NCBI RefSeq assembly: GCF_023706045.1
Contig: NZ_BQYL01000001.1
Location: forward strand, 434,001-498,000
Reading direction: 5' to 3'
Length of the DNA stretch: 64,000 nt
Origin: Kangiella sp. TOML190
Lineage (GTDB): Bacteria; Pseudomonadota; Gammaproteobacteria; Enterobacterales; Kangiellaceae
Shown: positions 8,864 to 17,126 of the stretch, piece after piece
How the letters are laid out: each line of letters opens with the position of its first letter
Numbering within the stretch: position 1 is the stretch's first letter
The notes under the pieces: model-generated
Databases searched by the model: none
Seen by the model: only the letters and a program-made list of their open reading frames with translations
What the model was told of the DNA's origin: nothing
Translations under genes and position numbers: made by a program

Positions 8864-9591
8864 TAGCTTGTCTCCTGAGGATCTGAGCCGTCTTTTAAGT
8901 CGAAATTGATGGTTTTTATTGGCTTTTGAAATTCTTTATTCAAGGCATCCAATCTTTCGGGCGTACCAATATCGCGCCATTGGCCTTGATAAAGCTGTCC
9001 CGTAACGTCTTGTTTTTCCATTAAATGTCTTAAAATGGGCGCCAAAGGTTCCGGCTTATCAAGCTCAAGCCCCTGAAACACTTGAGGCTGATAAACGCCA
9101 ATACCGGAAAAGGTATATTGAGTATCGCTACTGGCTAAAACGCTACCGTTATCCAAGCCAAAATCGCCATGGGGATGCTGCTGAGGATTCGGCACCAAAA
9201 TCAAATGCGCTTTGGCCTTGGGCTTATTTAAAAGCTCAAAATCGAAATCGCTCCAAATATCCCCATTGACCACCACAAAAGGCTGCTCTTCAAAAAAATC
9301 CAGCGCCTTGCGGATACCGCCAGCAGTTTCCAGTGCGCTATGTTCATGCGAATAGGTCAAATTTACGCCCCAATAGGCGCCATCGCCAAGGTATTCCGGA
9401 ATAATCTCACCAAGCCAAGCGGTGTTGATAATGATGTCGCGAATTCCGGCATCCTTTAAGGCTTCAATATGGTATTCGATCAAGGCTTTACCATCGACCT
9501 TAAGCAAAGGTTTTGGCAGCGTGTCGGTGAGCGGGCGCATCCGCTCGCCACGGCCAGCAGCCAGAATCATGGCTTTTTTAATATTGCTCAA
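8863..9591 (-). CDS. murU: N-acetylmuramate 1-phosphate uridylyltransferase
   Basis: A 242-residue nucleotidyltransferase that makes UDP-MurNAc from MurNAc-1-phosphate in the peptidoglycan recycling route that bypasses de novo MurA/B, known from Pseudomonas. The Rossmann-type signature AAGRGERMRPLT (11-22) with KPLLKV, and a metal-binding NGDIW segment near residue 108, are conserved. The family also includes sugar-1-phosphate guanylyltransferases. The adjacent amgK kinase gene makes MurU the best assignment. It follows amgK after 43 bases and overlaps djlA by one base. Confidence 0.88.
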   Translation of the reverse strand: MSNIKKAMILAAGRGERMRPLTDTLPKPLLKVDGKALIEYHIEALKDAGIRDIIINTAWLGEIIPEYLGDGAYWGVNLTYSHEHSALETAGGIRKALDFFEEQPFVVVNGDIWSDFDFELLNKPKAKAHLILVPNPQQHPHGDFGLDNGSVLASSDTQYTFSGIGVYQPQVFQGLELDKPEPLAPILRHLMEKQDVTGQLYQGQWRDIGTPERLDALNKEFQKPIKTINFDLKDGSDPQETS

Positions 9592-9634
9592 ACTTTTTCC
9601 TGTCGTTGCTTGTGGTTTGTATGTATCGCTTGGG

Positions 9635-10630
9635 CTATTGCACTTGTTTCAAGGAATCCATAGCGGGCAGGATTTTTTGTTGCATCCAGTCGCTAAATTC
9701 ATCTAATTGCGGGTATTTTTCAGCTTGTCGAACTATATATCTTAGGGTTAGCGGTATATCTTTCAAGTAAGCCGCTTTACCGTCGCGATAATTCAGCCGG
9801 GCGAAAATTCCTGCGACCTTAATATGGCGCTGCAAGCCCATCCAGTCGAACCATTGGATAAATTGTGCTTTATCCAACTCCCAATCCGACTGCTCGATAA
9901 AATAATCCATCCAAGCCTGCACCTGATAATCAGGCCACTCGATGTAGCAATCCCGCAGCAGTGACAAGAGATCATAGCTAATAGGCCCTTGCACCGCGTC
10001 TTGGAAGTCGATAATACCTGGCGGCTGATCTTGTAACCACATGATATTGCGCGAATGGTAATCGCGATGTACGAACACTTGCGGCTGCTCCAACGCGCTG
10101 TCCGTGAGCCATTGAAACAATTGGTCCAGCATTTGGTTTTCATCGCTGGAAAGCGTCAACTGCAAATGTTGTAGCAAAAACCACTCGCGAAACAGCTCCA
10201 TTTCTTGATTTAACAATTTAGCATCGTAGGCTGGCAAAATCTTCGCCGAATCAATTTGCTGCATCTTGATAAGGCTTTGGATAGCCGCTTGATAAAGCTT
10301 GTCTGCTGACTGCTCATTAAGTAACGGCAAATACAATTGATCACCGAGATCCGAAAGCAGCATGAAACCTTGCTCTAAATCATAAGCAATCACCTTGGGC
10401 GCATTCACTTGTGAAAGCAAGCTGGCGATCTTGATAAACTGCTCAGAATTTTCATGCTCCGGCGGCGCATCAACACAGATCCAGCTATTGTCGCCAGAGA
10501 TTATTCGGTAGTAGCGCCGAAAGCTGGCATCACCAGATACCAGTTGCCACTGGTAGTCAGAAAGCTTTTCTGTTTGCTCCAGTGTTTGCTGCGACCATTC
10601 TTTGAGCAGTTGTTGTCTAGCGTTCATCAT
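9635..10630 (-). CDS. amgK: N-acetylmuramate/N-acetylglucosamine anomeric kinase
   Basis: A 331-residue aminoglycoside-phosphotransferase-fold kinase. AmgK phosphorylates the anomeric carbon of MurNAc or GlcNAc, supplying MurU. The catalytic loop HRDYHSRNIMW has D190 and N195, and the metal-binding IIDFQDA has D208. The N-terminal SGDASFRRYYRI is characteristic of AmgK and its relatives. The start is an ATG-ATG pair. It is divergent from lptD across 123 bases, a conserved arrangement that ties cell-wall recycling to outer-membrane biogenesis genes. Confidence 0.9.
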   Translation of the reverse strand: MMNARQQLLKEWSQQTLEQTEKLSDYQWQLVSGDASFRRYYRIISGDNSWICVDAPPEHENSEQFIKIASLLSQVNAPKVIAYDLEQGFMLLSDLGDQLYLPLLNEQSADKLYQAAIQSLIKMQQIDSAKILPAYDAKLLNQEMELFREWFLLQHLQLTLSSDENQMLDQLFQWLTDSALEQPQVFVHRDYHSRNIMWLQDQPPGIIDFQDAVQGPISYDLLSLLRDCYIEWPDYQVQAWMDYFIEQSDWELDKAQFIQWFDWMGLQRHIKVAGIFARLNYRDGKAAYLKDIPLTLRYIVRQAEKYPQLDEFSDWMQQKILPAMDSLKQVQ

Positions 10631-10753
10631 GGGTTCAATTAGTTACCGATTTGGTTGATTAGAATTAAGATAAATTTTCAATCTTTGCTGTTAAGGTTTA
10701 TTATTAGCCCCTTATCTGATTGAATTGCAATTGGCTCGGATCATAACGGTTAG

Positions 10754-13189
10754 ATGGTAATCAAGAAAACGCCAAGGGTAAAACCTTTTTTTAATAAAAA
10801 GCCTCAAACAAGTTCCAAGTCCCGTTGGATCTTGAGTCGCTGTGTGAGCGCCTTTCTGCTAGCTGGGTTGCTACCATCAAGCTTTGCAGCGGAAACCCGC
10901 AGCTCTAACCCACTAGTTGATGAAGTTACTGTAAAAAACAATAAAGCCGCTGCCATTAACCAAGCTACAGAAGCCGCAGACGAATTTAGTTTCCCAGATT
11001 TTCGCTCTTGCCGTTTAGCGCCCGAGCCCATCAGCGCGAACACTACTTTTGCTAACCCTTTTAGCGAACCATCACTGCAAAACCCAATTCGCGCTTGGTC
11101 CGACGAAGGTTACACTGAGAACAATAAAGCCTATTTATCCGGCAATGTGCAAATCCGACAAGATGATCAACTGATCAAAGCAGATCGATTAGTCGCTGAT
11201 AATACCACTAAGAGTTATCACACCGAAGGCGAACTGCTTTTTGCTAGCCCCGATATCATTGTCGAAGCGGATCGATTGGCTTATCAAGAAGCCAATGGTT
11301 CGAGTCAAATCGACAATAGCCGTTTTTATCTGTACAGCAATAATGGTAATGGCACTGCTGAAAGTATCACCATCAGTGATAAACAGCTACTTACACTCTA
11401 TAATTCGGACTTTTCGACCTGCCCGCAAGATCAACGCAGCTGGGCATTTGAATCCGACAAGATCGTTATTGACAAAGAATCCGGCTGGGGCGAAGCCTAT
11501 GGCAGCGTGGTTAGGGTCGCCGATATTCCTGTTTTTTACTTGCCCTACATCACCTTTCCAATTGATGATCGGCGTAAAACCGGTTTATTACCGCCCGCTT
11601 TTAGTAATTCCGATCGTAATGGAGTCGATATCAGCGCCCCCTACTATTTGAATTTAGCGCCCAATTACGACTTAACCCTTTCGCCGCGTTATATGAGCAA
11701 AAGGGGCACCGGTTTAGACAGTGAATTTCGCTATTTACTACCAACATATGACGGCGAATTGAGCTTTAGCTACTTACCCGATGATGATTTAGCCGATAAG
11801 AATCCTGAAATTAGTGACAACCGTTGGGCCTACTCGGTCAAACACCATAACCAATTTAGCGAAAGCTGGAGCGCTGGAATTGATGCGCAAAAAGTTAGTG
11901 ATGATGCCTATTTTCAGGACTTTGGTGGCGGCGTCACCTCAAGCAATGAAACTAATTTGTCCCAACAACTGTATCTGCAGTATTTAACCGAAAATTGGAA
12001 CTTCAAAACCCAATATCGTGATTGGCAGCTGCTGAATACTTCCAGCCATCGCTATAAAATAGCGCCACGAATCGAAGCTACTCGCTATTTTCAAGGGCAA
12101 AATTATTATGCACAAATTTATGGCCAAGCAACTCGTTTTGAACAAGATGCAGCAACTCAAATAGAAGATGCCAACCGCTATCATCTTGAACCTACGGTTG
12201 GCTGGAACCTAGAAAGTCTTTACGGTTTTATTCGCCCGAAACTCAGCGTTGCGCTGACCCACTACCGTCAAACCGAGGTCAGTGGCGAGAAGCAGTCATT
12301 TGATCGTACTCTACCTACCTTTTCTTTAGATACTGGATTATTCTTGGAAAAGCCACTTCAAATCGGCAAAAATAGCTATACGCAAACGCTAGAGCCGCGG
12401 CTGTTTTACCTCTACACACCGTTCGAAGATCAAACCGGGATCGGGGTTTTCGATACCAGCGTTCCGACCTTTAACTTTACCGAACTCTTCAGCCGCAACC
12501 GTTTTGCTGGAATTGACCGCATCGGTGATTCCAATCAAATCAGCGCATCGCTGACCAGCCGCTTTATTGATCAATCCGGTCAAGAAAGAGTCAGTGTTAC
12601 TCTTGGCGGTGTGGGCTACTTTGAAGATCGCAAAGTCACTTTAAACGACGGCCAAGCCGCTGAAACCATTGGTCGCTCAGGGATCTTGGCCAAAGTGAAT
12701 TGGCGCTGGACCGACGATTTGGAAATTAAAGGTGGTATCGAATGGGATGACCGAGAAGAAAGAACCCAACGCGGGTTATTGATGCTTAGTTATCAACCCA
12801 AGCCCAATCATATCCTGAATCTTGGTCATCGTGTTCGTCGCAATTTTGATCGTCAATTAGAAGATATCGAGCTCGCTGCAGCTTGGCCAATCAGCGAAAA
12901 CTGGCGTATTTTAGGCCGATATAGCCGAGATTTAGCAGAAAATAGAACCAATGAGTCGTTTTTTGGTCTAGAATACGAGTCCTGCTGTTGGGCAGTTCGA
13001 GTCGTCAGTCGTCGTTATCTGAATATCCAGCTCGATAGTCAGGGTGATTTGCTTGCGAGCCAAGGCGACTTGCACAATTCAGGCGTTTTCGTGCAATTTG
13101 TATTGAAAGGTATTGGCAGCCTACGCGGAAGTACCACCCAATTCCTTGAAGAAAGCATTTACGGTTATCAAGATCGACTTGGCCAATAG
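10754..13189 (+). CDS. lptD: LPS-assembly outer membrane protein LptD
   Basis: An 811-residue outer-membrane beta-barrel that, with LptE, inserts lipopolysaccharide into the outer leaflet. A signal peptide ends near FAAET (about residue 47). An OstA-like beta-jellyroll (about 110-230) and the large barrel follow. The four cysteines that form the two essential interdomain disulfides are in place: C86, C223 and the adjacent pair C744-C745 (ESCCWA). The N-terminal stretch before the first cysteine is somewhat longer than in E. coli. It heads a probable lptD-surA-pdxA-rsmA operon. Its folding depends on the chaperone encoded next. Confidence 0.96.
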   Translation: MVIKKTPRVKPFFNKKPQTSSKSRWILSRCVSAFLLAGLLPSSFAAETRSSNPLVDEVTVKNNKAAAINQATEAADEFSFPDFRSCRLAPEPISANTTFANPFSEPSLQNPIRAWSDEGYTENNKAYLSGNVQIRQDDQLIKADRLVADNTTKSYHTEGELLFASPDIIVEADRLAYQEANGSSQIDNSRFYLYSNNGNGTAESITISDKQLLTLYNSDFSTCPQDQRSWAFESDKIVIDKESGWGEAYGSVVRVADIPVFYLPYITFPIDDRRKTGLLPPAFSNSDRNGVDISAPYYLNLAPNYDLTLSPRYMSKRGTGLDSEFRYLLPTYDGELSFSYLPDDDLADKNPEISDNRWAYSVKHHNQFSESWSAGIDAQKVSDDAYFQDFGGGVTSSNETNLSQQLYLQYLTENWNFKTQYRDWQLLNTSSHRYKIAPRIEATRYFQGQNYYAQIYGQATRFEQDAATQIEDANRYHLEPTVGWNLESLYGFIRPKLSVALTHYRQTEVSGEKQSFDRTLPTFSLDTGLFLEKPLQIGKNSYTQTLEPRLFYLYTPFEDQTGIGVFDTSVPTFNFTELFSRNRFAGIDRIGDSNQISASLTSRFIDQSGQERVSVTLGGVGYFEDRKVTLNDGQAAETIGRSGILAKVNWRWTDDLEIKGGIEWDDREERTQRGLLMLSYQPKPNHILNLGHRVRRNFDRQLEDIELAAAWPISENWRILGRYSRDLAENRTNESFFGLEYESCCWAVRVVSRRYLNIQLDSQGDLLASQGDLHNSGVFVQFVLKGIGSLRGSTTQFLEESIYGYQDRLGQ

Positions 13190-13240
13190 TCGAAGCTAAA
13201 TAATCACCAGTAATACCAAAGAAAAGCATTAGAGAATTAT

Positions 13241-14524
13241 ATGAAATTACAAAATCTAGTACTCGCGGCCAGCATTGGCTTTTTGAGTCTAAACGTATCG
13301 GCAGAAGTTATTGATAAAGTCATCGCTCAAGTCGAAGAAGACGTAGTGTTGCAATCGGAGTTGGATCGCAAAATAGCACAAGTTCGTGGTCAGCTGATTG
13401 CGCGCGGAACTGAAATGCCGTCAGAAGACGTCTTACGTAAAGAAATTCTAGATAACCTGATCTTGGAAAGCATTCAGTTACAAATGGCAGAGCGAGCGGG
13501 AGTACAAATTCCGGATGCTGAACTGCAGCACTTTGCAGGCCAAATTGCCCAAAGAAACGGTATGAGTATGCCTGAGTTTCGTCTAAAGCTTGCCGCTGAT
13601 GGCTTAGATTATGAAGTGTTCTTGGCCGATTTGCGCAAAGAAATTATGGTCAATCGCGTGCGCGAAGGCTTTGTTAATCAGCGTATCAAGATTAGCGAAA
13701 AAGAAGTGGAATCCATTGTCCAGGCGATCGATTCACAAAAGCAAATTGAATATCATCTGGGGCATATCCTGATCAGAGTCCCTGAAGACGCCGACGAACA
13801 AACAGAGAAATACTATCAAGATAAAGCAAAAAATTTGTTGCAGCAGATCCAAAACGGTAGTGACTTTTCAGTCATTGCGGCCAACAACTCGGAAGGACCA
13901 AATGCCGAATCCGGCGGTGACTTTGGTTGGCATACCGATGCTTCAATGCCCTCACTATTTTCCGATGTAGTTTACTATATGGATGTCGGTGAAGTATCTC
14001 GTTTGATTCGCTCACCTTCAGGTTTTCACATTGTAAAACTCCAAGATAAGCGCGGCGAAGAACAGCATCTGGTTTTTCAAGTTCATGCTCGCCACATTCT
14101 TATTCAGCCTGATGCCATTACCACAGAAGATGATGCACAAAAGCTCTTGGCTCGACTGCGCGAGCAAATTACTAACGGCGAAAAAGATTTTGCGGAATTA
14201 GCCAAACAGCATTCGAAAGATCCAGGCTCGGCCAACCTAGGCGGCGATTTAGGCTGGCAAAGCCCTGAAATCTACGACCCTATTTTTAAAGACGAGATTG
14301 GCAAGCTATCAGTTAATGAAATCAGCGTGCCTTTCAAAAGCAGTTTCGGCTGGCACATTGTTCAATTAATGGGCGAGCGCCAAGAAGACCAAACCGATGA
14401 AATGAAGAAAAACCAAGCTGCGCAGGTATTGCGCCGTCGTAAGTTTTCCGAAGAGATTGAAACTTGGCTGCAAGAGATACGCGATGAAGCCTACGTTAAA
14501 AAAGTGGTCGAAGATAACAGTTAA
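13241..14524 (+). CDS. surA: periplasmic chaperone / peptidyl-prolyl isomerase SurA
   Basis: A 427-residue periplasmic chaperone for outer-membrane proteins, including LptD. A signal peptide (1-21, ending NVSAE) is followed by the N-terminal SurA domain. Two parvulin (PpiC-type) domains lie at about 172-272 and 283-382, each with the pattern HILI..D and FxxLA/IA, then GGDLGW or GGDFGWH, then GWHIVQ or GFHIVKL. A C-terminal helix completes the chaperone module. It lies 51 bases after lptD and 51 before pdxA in the conserved operon. Confidence 0.96.
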   Translation: MKLQNLVLAASIGFLSLNVSAEVIDKVIAQVEEDVVLQSELDRKIAQVRGQLIARGTEMPSEDVLRKEILDNLILESIQLQMAERAGVQIPDAELQHFAGQIAQRNGMSMPEFRLKLAADGLDYEVFLADLRKEIMVNRVREGFVNQRIKISEKEVESIVQAIDSQKQIEYHLGHILIRVPEDADEQTEKYYQDKAKNLLQQIQNGSDFSVIAANNSEGPNAESGGDFGWHTDASMPSLFSDVVYYMDVGEVSRLIRSPSGFHIVKLQDKRGEEQHLVFQVHARHILIQPDAITTEDDAQKLLARLREQITNGEKDFAELAKQHSKDPGSANLGGDLGWQSPEIYDPIFKDEIGKLSVNEISVPFKSSFGWHIVQLMGERQEDQTDEMKKNQAAQVLRRRKFSEEIETWLQEIRDEAYVKKVVEDNS

Positions 14525-14575
14525 TTCAACTCTTGATTTAACCTTTTTAACTGAGCTTGCTGATTTAACTTTACG

Positions 14576-15568
14576 ATGAAAGTCCCTCGCATTTTGCTGA
14601 CCGCCGGAGAACCGGCGGGAATAGGCCCTGAAATTTTAGTCAAAATTGCTCAAGAGCCTTTCGATGCCGAACTAATTGCTTGCGCCGATGCCGAGCTCTT
14701 AACTCAAACGGCCAAGGAGCTTGGCTTACCACTTCAACTTATTCCTTTTGAGGCTAACACGCCCCCTCGGACTCAGCAGCCGTCACAAATCAAGATTATT
14801 GAAGTCCCGCTTAGTCAGCAAAGTATCGCCGGTCAGCTTAACAGAGCTAACGCCGATTATGTACTCAACACCTTGCGCATAGCCGCGCAAATGGCGCTAG
14901 ATTCGCAAGTCAATGCCATTGTTACTGGGCCTGTCCACAAGGGTATTATCAATGATGCGGGAATTGCTTTTTCTGGCCACACTGAGTTTTTTGCCGACAA
15001 AGCAGGCGTAGAAAAAGTTGTCATGATGCTCGCCACTGAAGGCTTACGAGTTGCATTGGCAACTACCCATCTACCGCTAAGCCAAGTGCCGAAGGCCATA
15101 ACACCGCAGTTATTAGAAGAAGTCATCACCATCATTTGTCATGAAATGAAGTTTAAATTTGGCTTGGAAAAACCGAGAATTATGGTACTTGGACTCAACC
15201 CGCATGCTGGCGAAAACGGACATTTAGGTCGAGAGGAATTGGATATCCTAATCCCAACACTAGAAGCGTTAAGAGAAAAGCTCGCCGCCGAACTGATTGG
15301 TCCGATCCCTGCTGATACCGGCTTTAATCCCAAGCTATTAGCCGACACCGACTGCGTTTTAGCCATGTATCACGATCAAGGTTTACCAGTGCTTAAATAC
15401 AAAGGCTTTGGTAACGCCATCAATATTACCCTAGGGTTACCTTTCATCCGAACTTCGGTCGATCATGGTACAGGGCTCGATATAGCTGGTCAAAACCTTG
15501 CCGATATTGGTAGCATGAGATATGCCATTAACAGCACTATAGATCTTATCAAGGCTAACCATGAGTAA
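14576..15568 (+). CDS. pdxA: 4-hydroxythreonine-4-phosphate dehydrogenase
   Basis: A 330-residue NAD-dependent enzyme of pyridoxal 5'-phosphate synthesis. GEPAGIGPE at 11-19 is the family signature. Metal ligands are seen in SGHTEFF, LNPHAGENG and MYHDQGL, and the substrate segment TSVDHGTG is near the C-terminus. The length is typical. It overlaps the start of rsmA by eight bases, which suggests coupled translation. The PLP made here serves, among others, the aminotransferase-type enzyme HemL encoded later in the window. Confidence 0.95.
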   Translation: MKVPRILLTAGEPAGIGPEILVKIAQEPFDAELIACADAELLTQTAKELGLPLQLIPFEANTPPRTQQPSQIKIIEVPLSQQSIAGQLNRANADYVLNTLRIAAQMALDSQVNAIVTGPVHKGIINDAGIAFSGHTEFFADKAGVEKVVMMLATEGLRVALATTHLPLSQVPKAITPQLLEEVITIICHEMKFKFGLEKPRIMVLGLNPHAGENGHLGREELDILIPTLEALREKLAAELIGPIPADTGFNPKLLADTDCVLAMYHDQGLPVLKYKGFGNAINITLGLPFIRTSVDHGTGLDIAGQNLADIGSMRYAINSTIDLIKANHE

Positions 15569-16400
15569 AGATCCTAACCGCCATTCGCAACGATCAAAGT
15601 TAGTCAAAGGCCATCAAGCGCGGAAGCGCTTTGGACAAAACTTCCTGTCCGATCCGTTTTATATTCAAAGGATTGTTGATGCCATAGCGCCGACTAAGCA
15701 AGATAGCATGGTAGAAATTGGCCCTGGGCTGGGCGCTATCACAGAATTGCTAGTAGACCAAGTTGAAGGCTTACATGTGGTTGAGCTGGACAATGATCTG
15801 ATCCCAAGACTAGAAGCGAGCTTTGGCAGCAGAAACAATTTTCATATTCACCACGCCGATGCCTTAAAGTTCGATTTTGGACAATTGGCTACGACAAAGT
15901 CCGAAGCCAAGCTACGAATTGTTGGCAATCTTCCTTACAACATTTCGACCCCATTGATTTTTCATTTGCTGCAATACAATCACTTGATTGAAGATATGTA
16001 CTTTATGCTGCAAAAAGAAGTGGTGCAGCGAATTTGTGCTCCGGTATCCACTAACCATTACGGTCGACTTAGTGTCATGAGCCAATACTATTGCCAAACC
16101 CAGATGCTGTTTGAGGTGCCGCCTGGTGCTTTTCAACCGGCTCCAAAAGTCGATTCAGCAATTGTGCGACTAGTGCCGCGCCCAGCAAGCGAGTTACTGG
16201 TCGTCCAGCCACAACAACTGAAGCAATTAGTGATCACAGCCTTTAACCAAAGACGTAAAACGATTCGTAATAACCTCAAGCAATGGTTTTCTGATGAAGC
16301 CCTTGCCCAGCAGGGCGTTGACCCCAAATTAAGACCCGAAAATATCGAGCTAGCGAGCTACATTAAGCTCGCCAATGCACTCTCTAATGGCCAATTGTGA
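15561..16400 (+). CDS. rsmA: 16S rRNA dimethyladenosine transferase (KsgA)
   Basis: A 279-residue methyltransferase that dimethylates two adjacent adenosines in helix 45 of 16S rRNA. RFGQNFLSD (23-31), the SAM-binding EIGPGLGAIT, the acidic VELDNDL and the catalytic NLPYNIST are all present, as is the C-terminal FNQRRKTIRNNLK. It ends the lptD-surA-pdxA-rsmA group. apaG and apaH, which often follow, are absent here. A PilZ gene follows instead, after a 171-base gap that contains its own regulatory site. Confidence 0.95.
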   Translation: MSKDPNRHSQRSKLVKGHQARKRFGQNFLSDPFYIQRIVDAIAPTKQDSMVEIGPGLGAITELLVDQVEGLHVVELDNDLIPRLEASFGSRNNFHIHHADALKFDFGQLATTKSEAKLRIVGNLPYNISTPLIFHLLQYNHLIEDMYFMLQKEVVQRICAPVSTNHYGRLSVMSQYYCQTQMLFEVPPGAFQPAPKVDSAIVRLVPRPASELLVVQPQQLKQLVITAFNQRRKTIRNNLKQWFSDEALAQQGVDPKLRPENIELASYIKLANALSNGQL

Positions 16401-16480
16401 CATTTATTGTCACCTTTTAGGCGAATCCCGTTAAAGTTAATACCATCAATTTTGCTTGCTAAAGCGCCATATCACTTGAT

Positions 16481-16502
16481 AAGTGAGATGTAGCTCACAT
16501 TT
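16481..16502 (+). promoter_or_regulatory. CRP-like site upstream of the PilZ gene
   Basis: The 22 bases here match the E. coli CRP consensus at 18 positions by my count. The right half TCACATTT is perfect, while the left half reads TGAGA instead of TGTGA. The same bases also form the dyad GTGAG-N6-CTCAC, and TCACTT-GAT-AAGTGA overlaps on the left (16472-16486). A possible -10 is TATCAT at 16532-16537. A cAMP-responsive regulator is inferred, not shown. Confidence 0.5.
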
Positions 16503-16571
16503 TTCTTTACAACAGGCTCTGAGATTCTTAATATCATAAGTATAGGCTGTTTTTTTCAGAGAGGAGTTGTC

Positions 16572-16874
16572 ATGACAGCAGGAGTCGCCACAGCAAGAAC
16601 TAGCGCCGAAAACTCTCGTCGCTTCACTCGCGTCAGAATTCAATTGCCCGTAGCCATTCGACAAGCGGATGCGCAAGTCTTCCTTAGTGAAACCCTTGAT
16701 TTATCAGAAGGCGGCATACTCGTTCGTAACAATGAAAATGCCAAGTTATCCGTTGGCGATCAAGTTAAAGTTCATATTGATGGCATTCTGGGAGAAGAGC
16801 AAAGCAAAATGGTGCTCCATGAAATGACCGTGGTTCGCATTGAAGAAGCGATCATCGCACTCGAGTTTATTTAA
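16572..16874 (+). CDS. PilZ-domain c-di-GMP-binding protein
   Basis: A 100-residue single-domain PilZ protein. The c-di-GMP contacts are seen as the R16-x3-R20 motif (RRFTR) and the DLSEGGI motif at 43-49 (D/N-x-S-x-x-G), with the beta-barrel between and after. Such proteins act as receptors for c-di-GMP, often on motility, pili or exopolysaccharide. The type IV pilus operon is about 24 kb away and a diguanylate cyclase lies at the right edge. The start has a GAGAGGAG ribosome site. A CRP-like palindrome lies about 70 bases upstream. Confidence 0.88.
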   Translation: MTAGVATARTSAENSRRFTRVRIQLPVAIRQADAQVFLSETLDLSEGGILVRNNENAKLSVGDQVKVHIDGILGEEQSKMVLHEMTVVRIEEAIIALEFI

Positions 16875-16972
16875 CAGCTGATATTATTAATCACTAATTT
16901 AGCAATTTCTCACATAAGTTTTTTTTATTCATTTCTTACAAAATCATAACTTTTATTGTAACCCCTTTGTAC

Positions 16973-17017
16973 AAATGTGATAAAGGTCACATTTTTGCTT
17001 TATTGATATTGTATAGT
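16973..17017 (+). promoter_or_regulatory. CRP site and -10 of the subtilase promoter
   Basis: TGTGA-TAAAGG-TCACA at 16976-16991 is a perfect CRP core, and the surrounding 22 bases (16973-16994) match the E. coli consensus at 19 positions by my count. A -10 TATAGT lies at 17012-17017, so transcription should start near 17024 and the site is centred near -41, the class II position. This implies activation of the secreted protease by a CRP/Vfr-type protein. Confidence 0.75.
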
Positions 17018-17126
17018 CACCGAGCGCTGTAAGGGAATCTCATCAATAAGGAAGTCCCAAGCAGCCAAATCATTTATGAAACCATCGAGTTTCAATGGGG
17101 TAGTATCAAATCTTAGGAGTTAAATA

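Noticed and set aside
10804-11043. Minus-strand frame inside lptD
   Set aside because: It is antisense to a clearly conserved part of lptD and lacks support of its own.
16483-16498. GTGAG-N6-CTCAC read as an independent operator
   Set aside because: The same bases align better with the 22-base CRP consensus, so I list it as part of that site.
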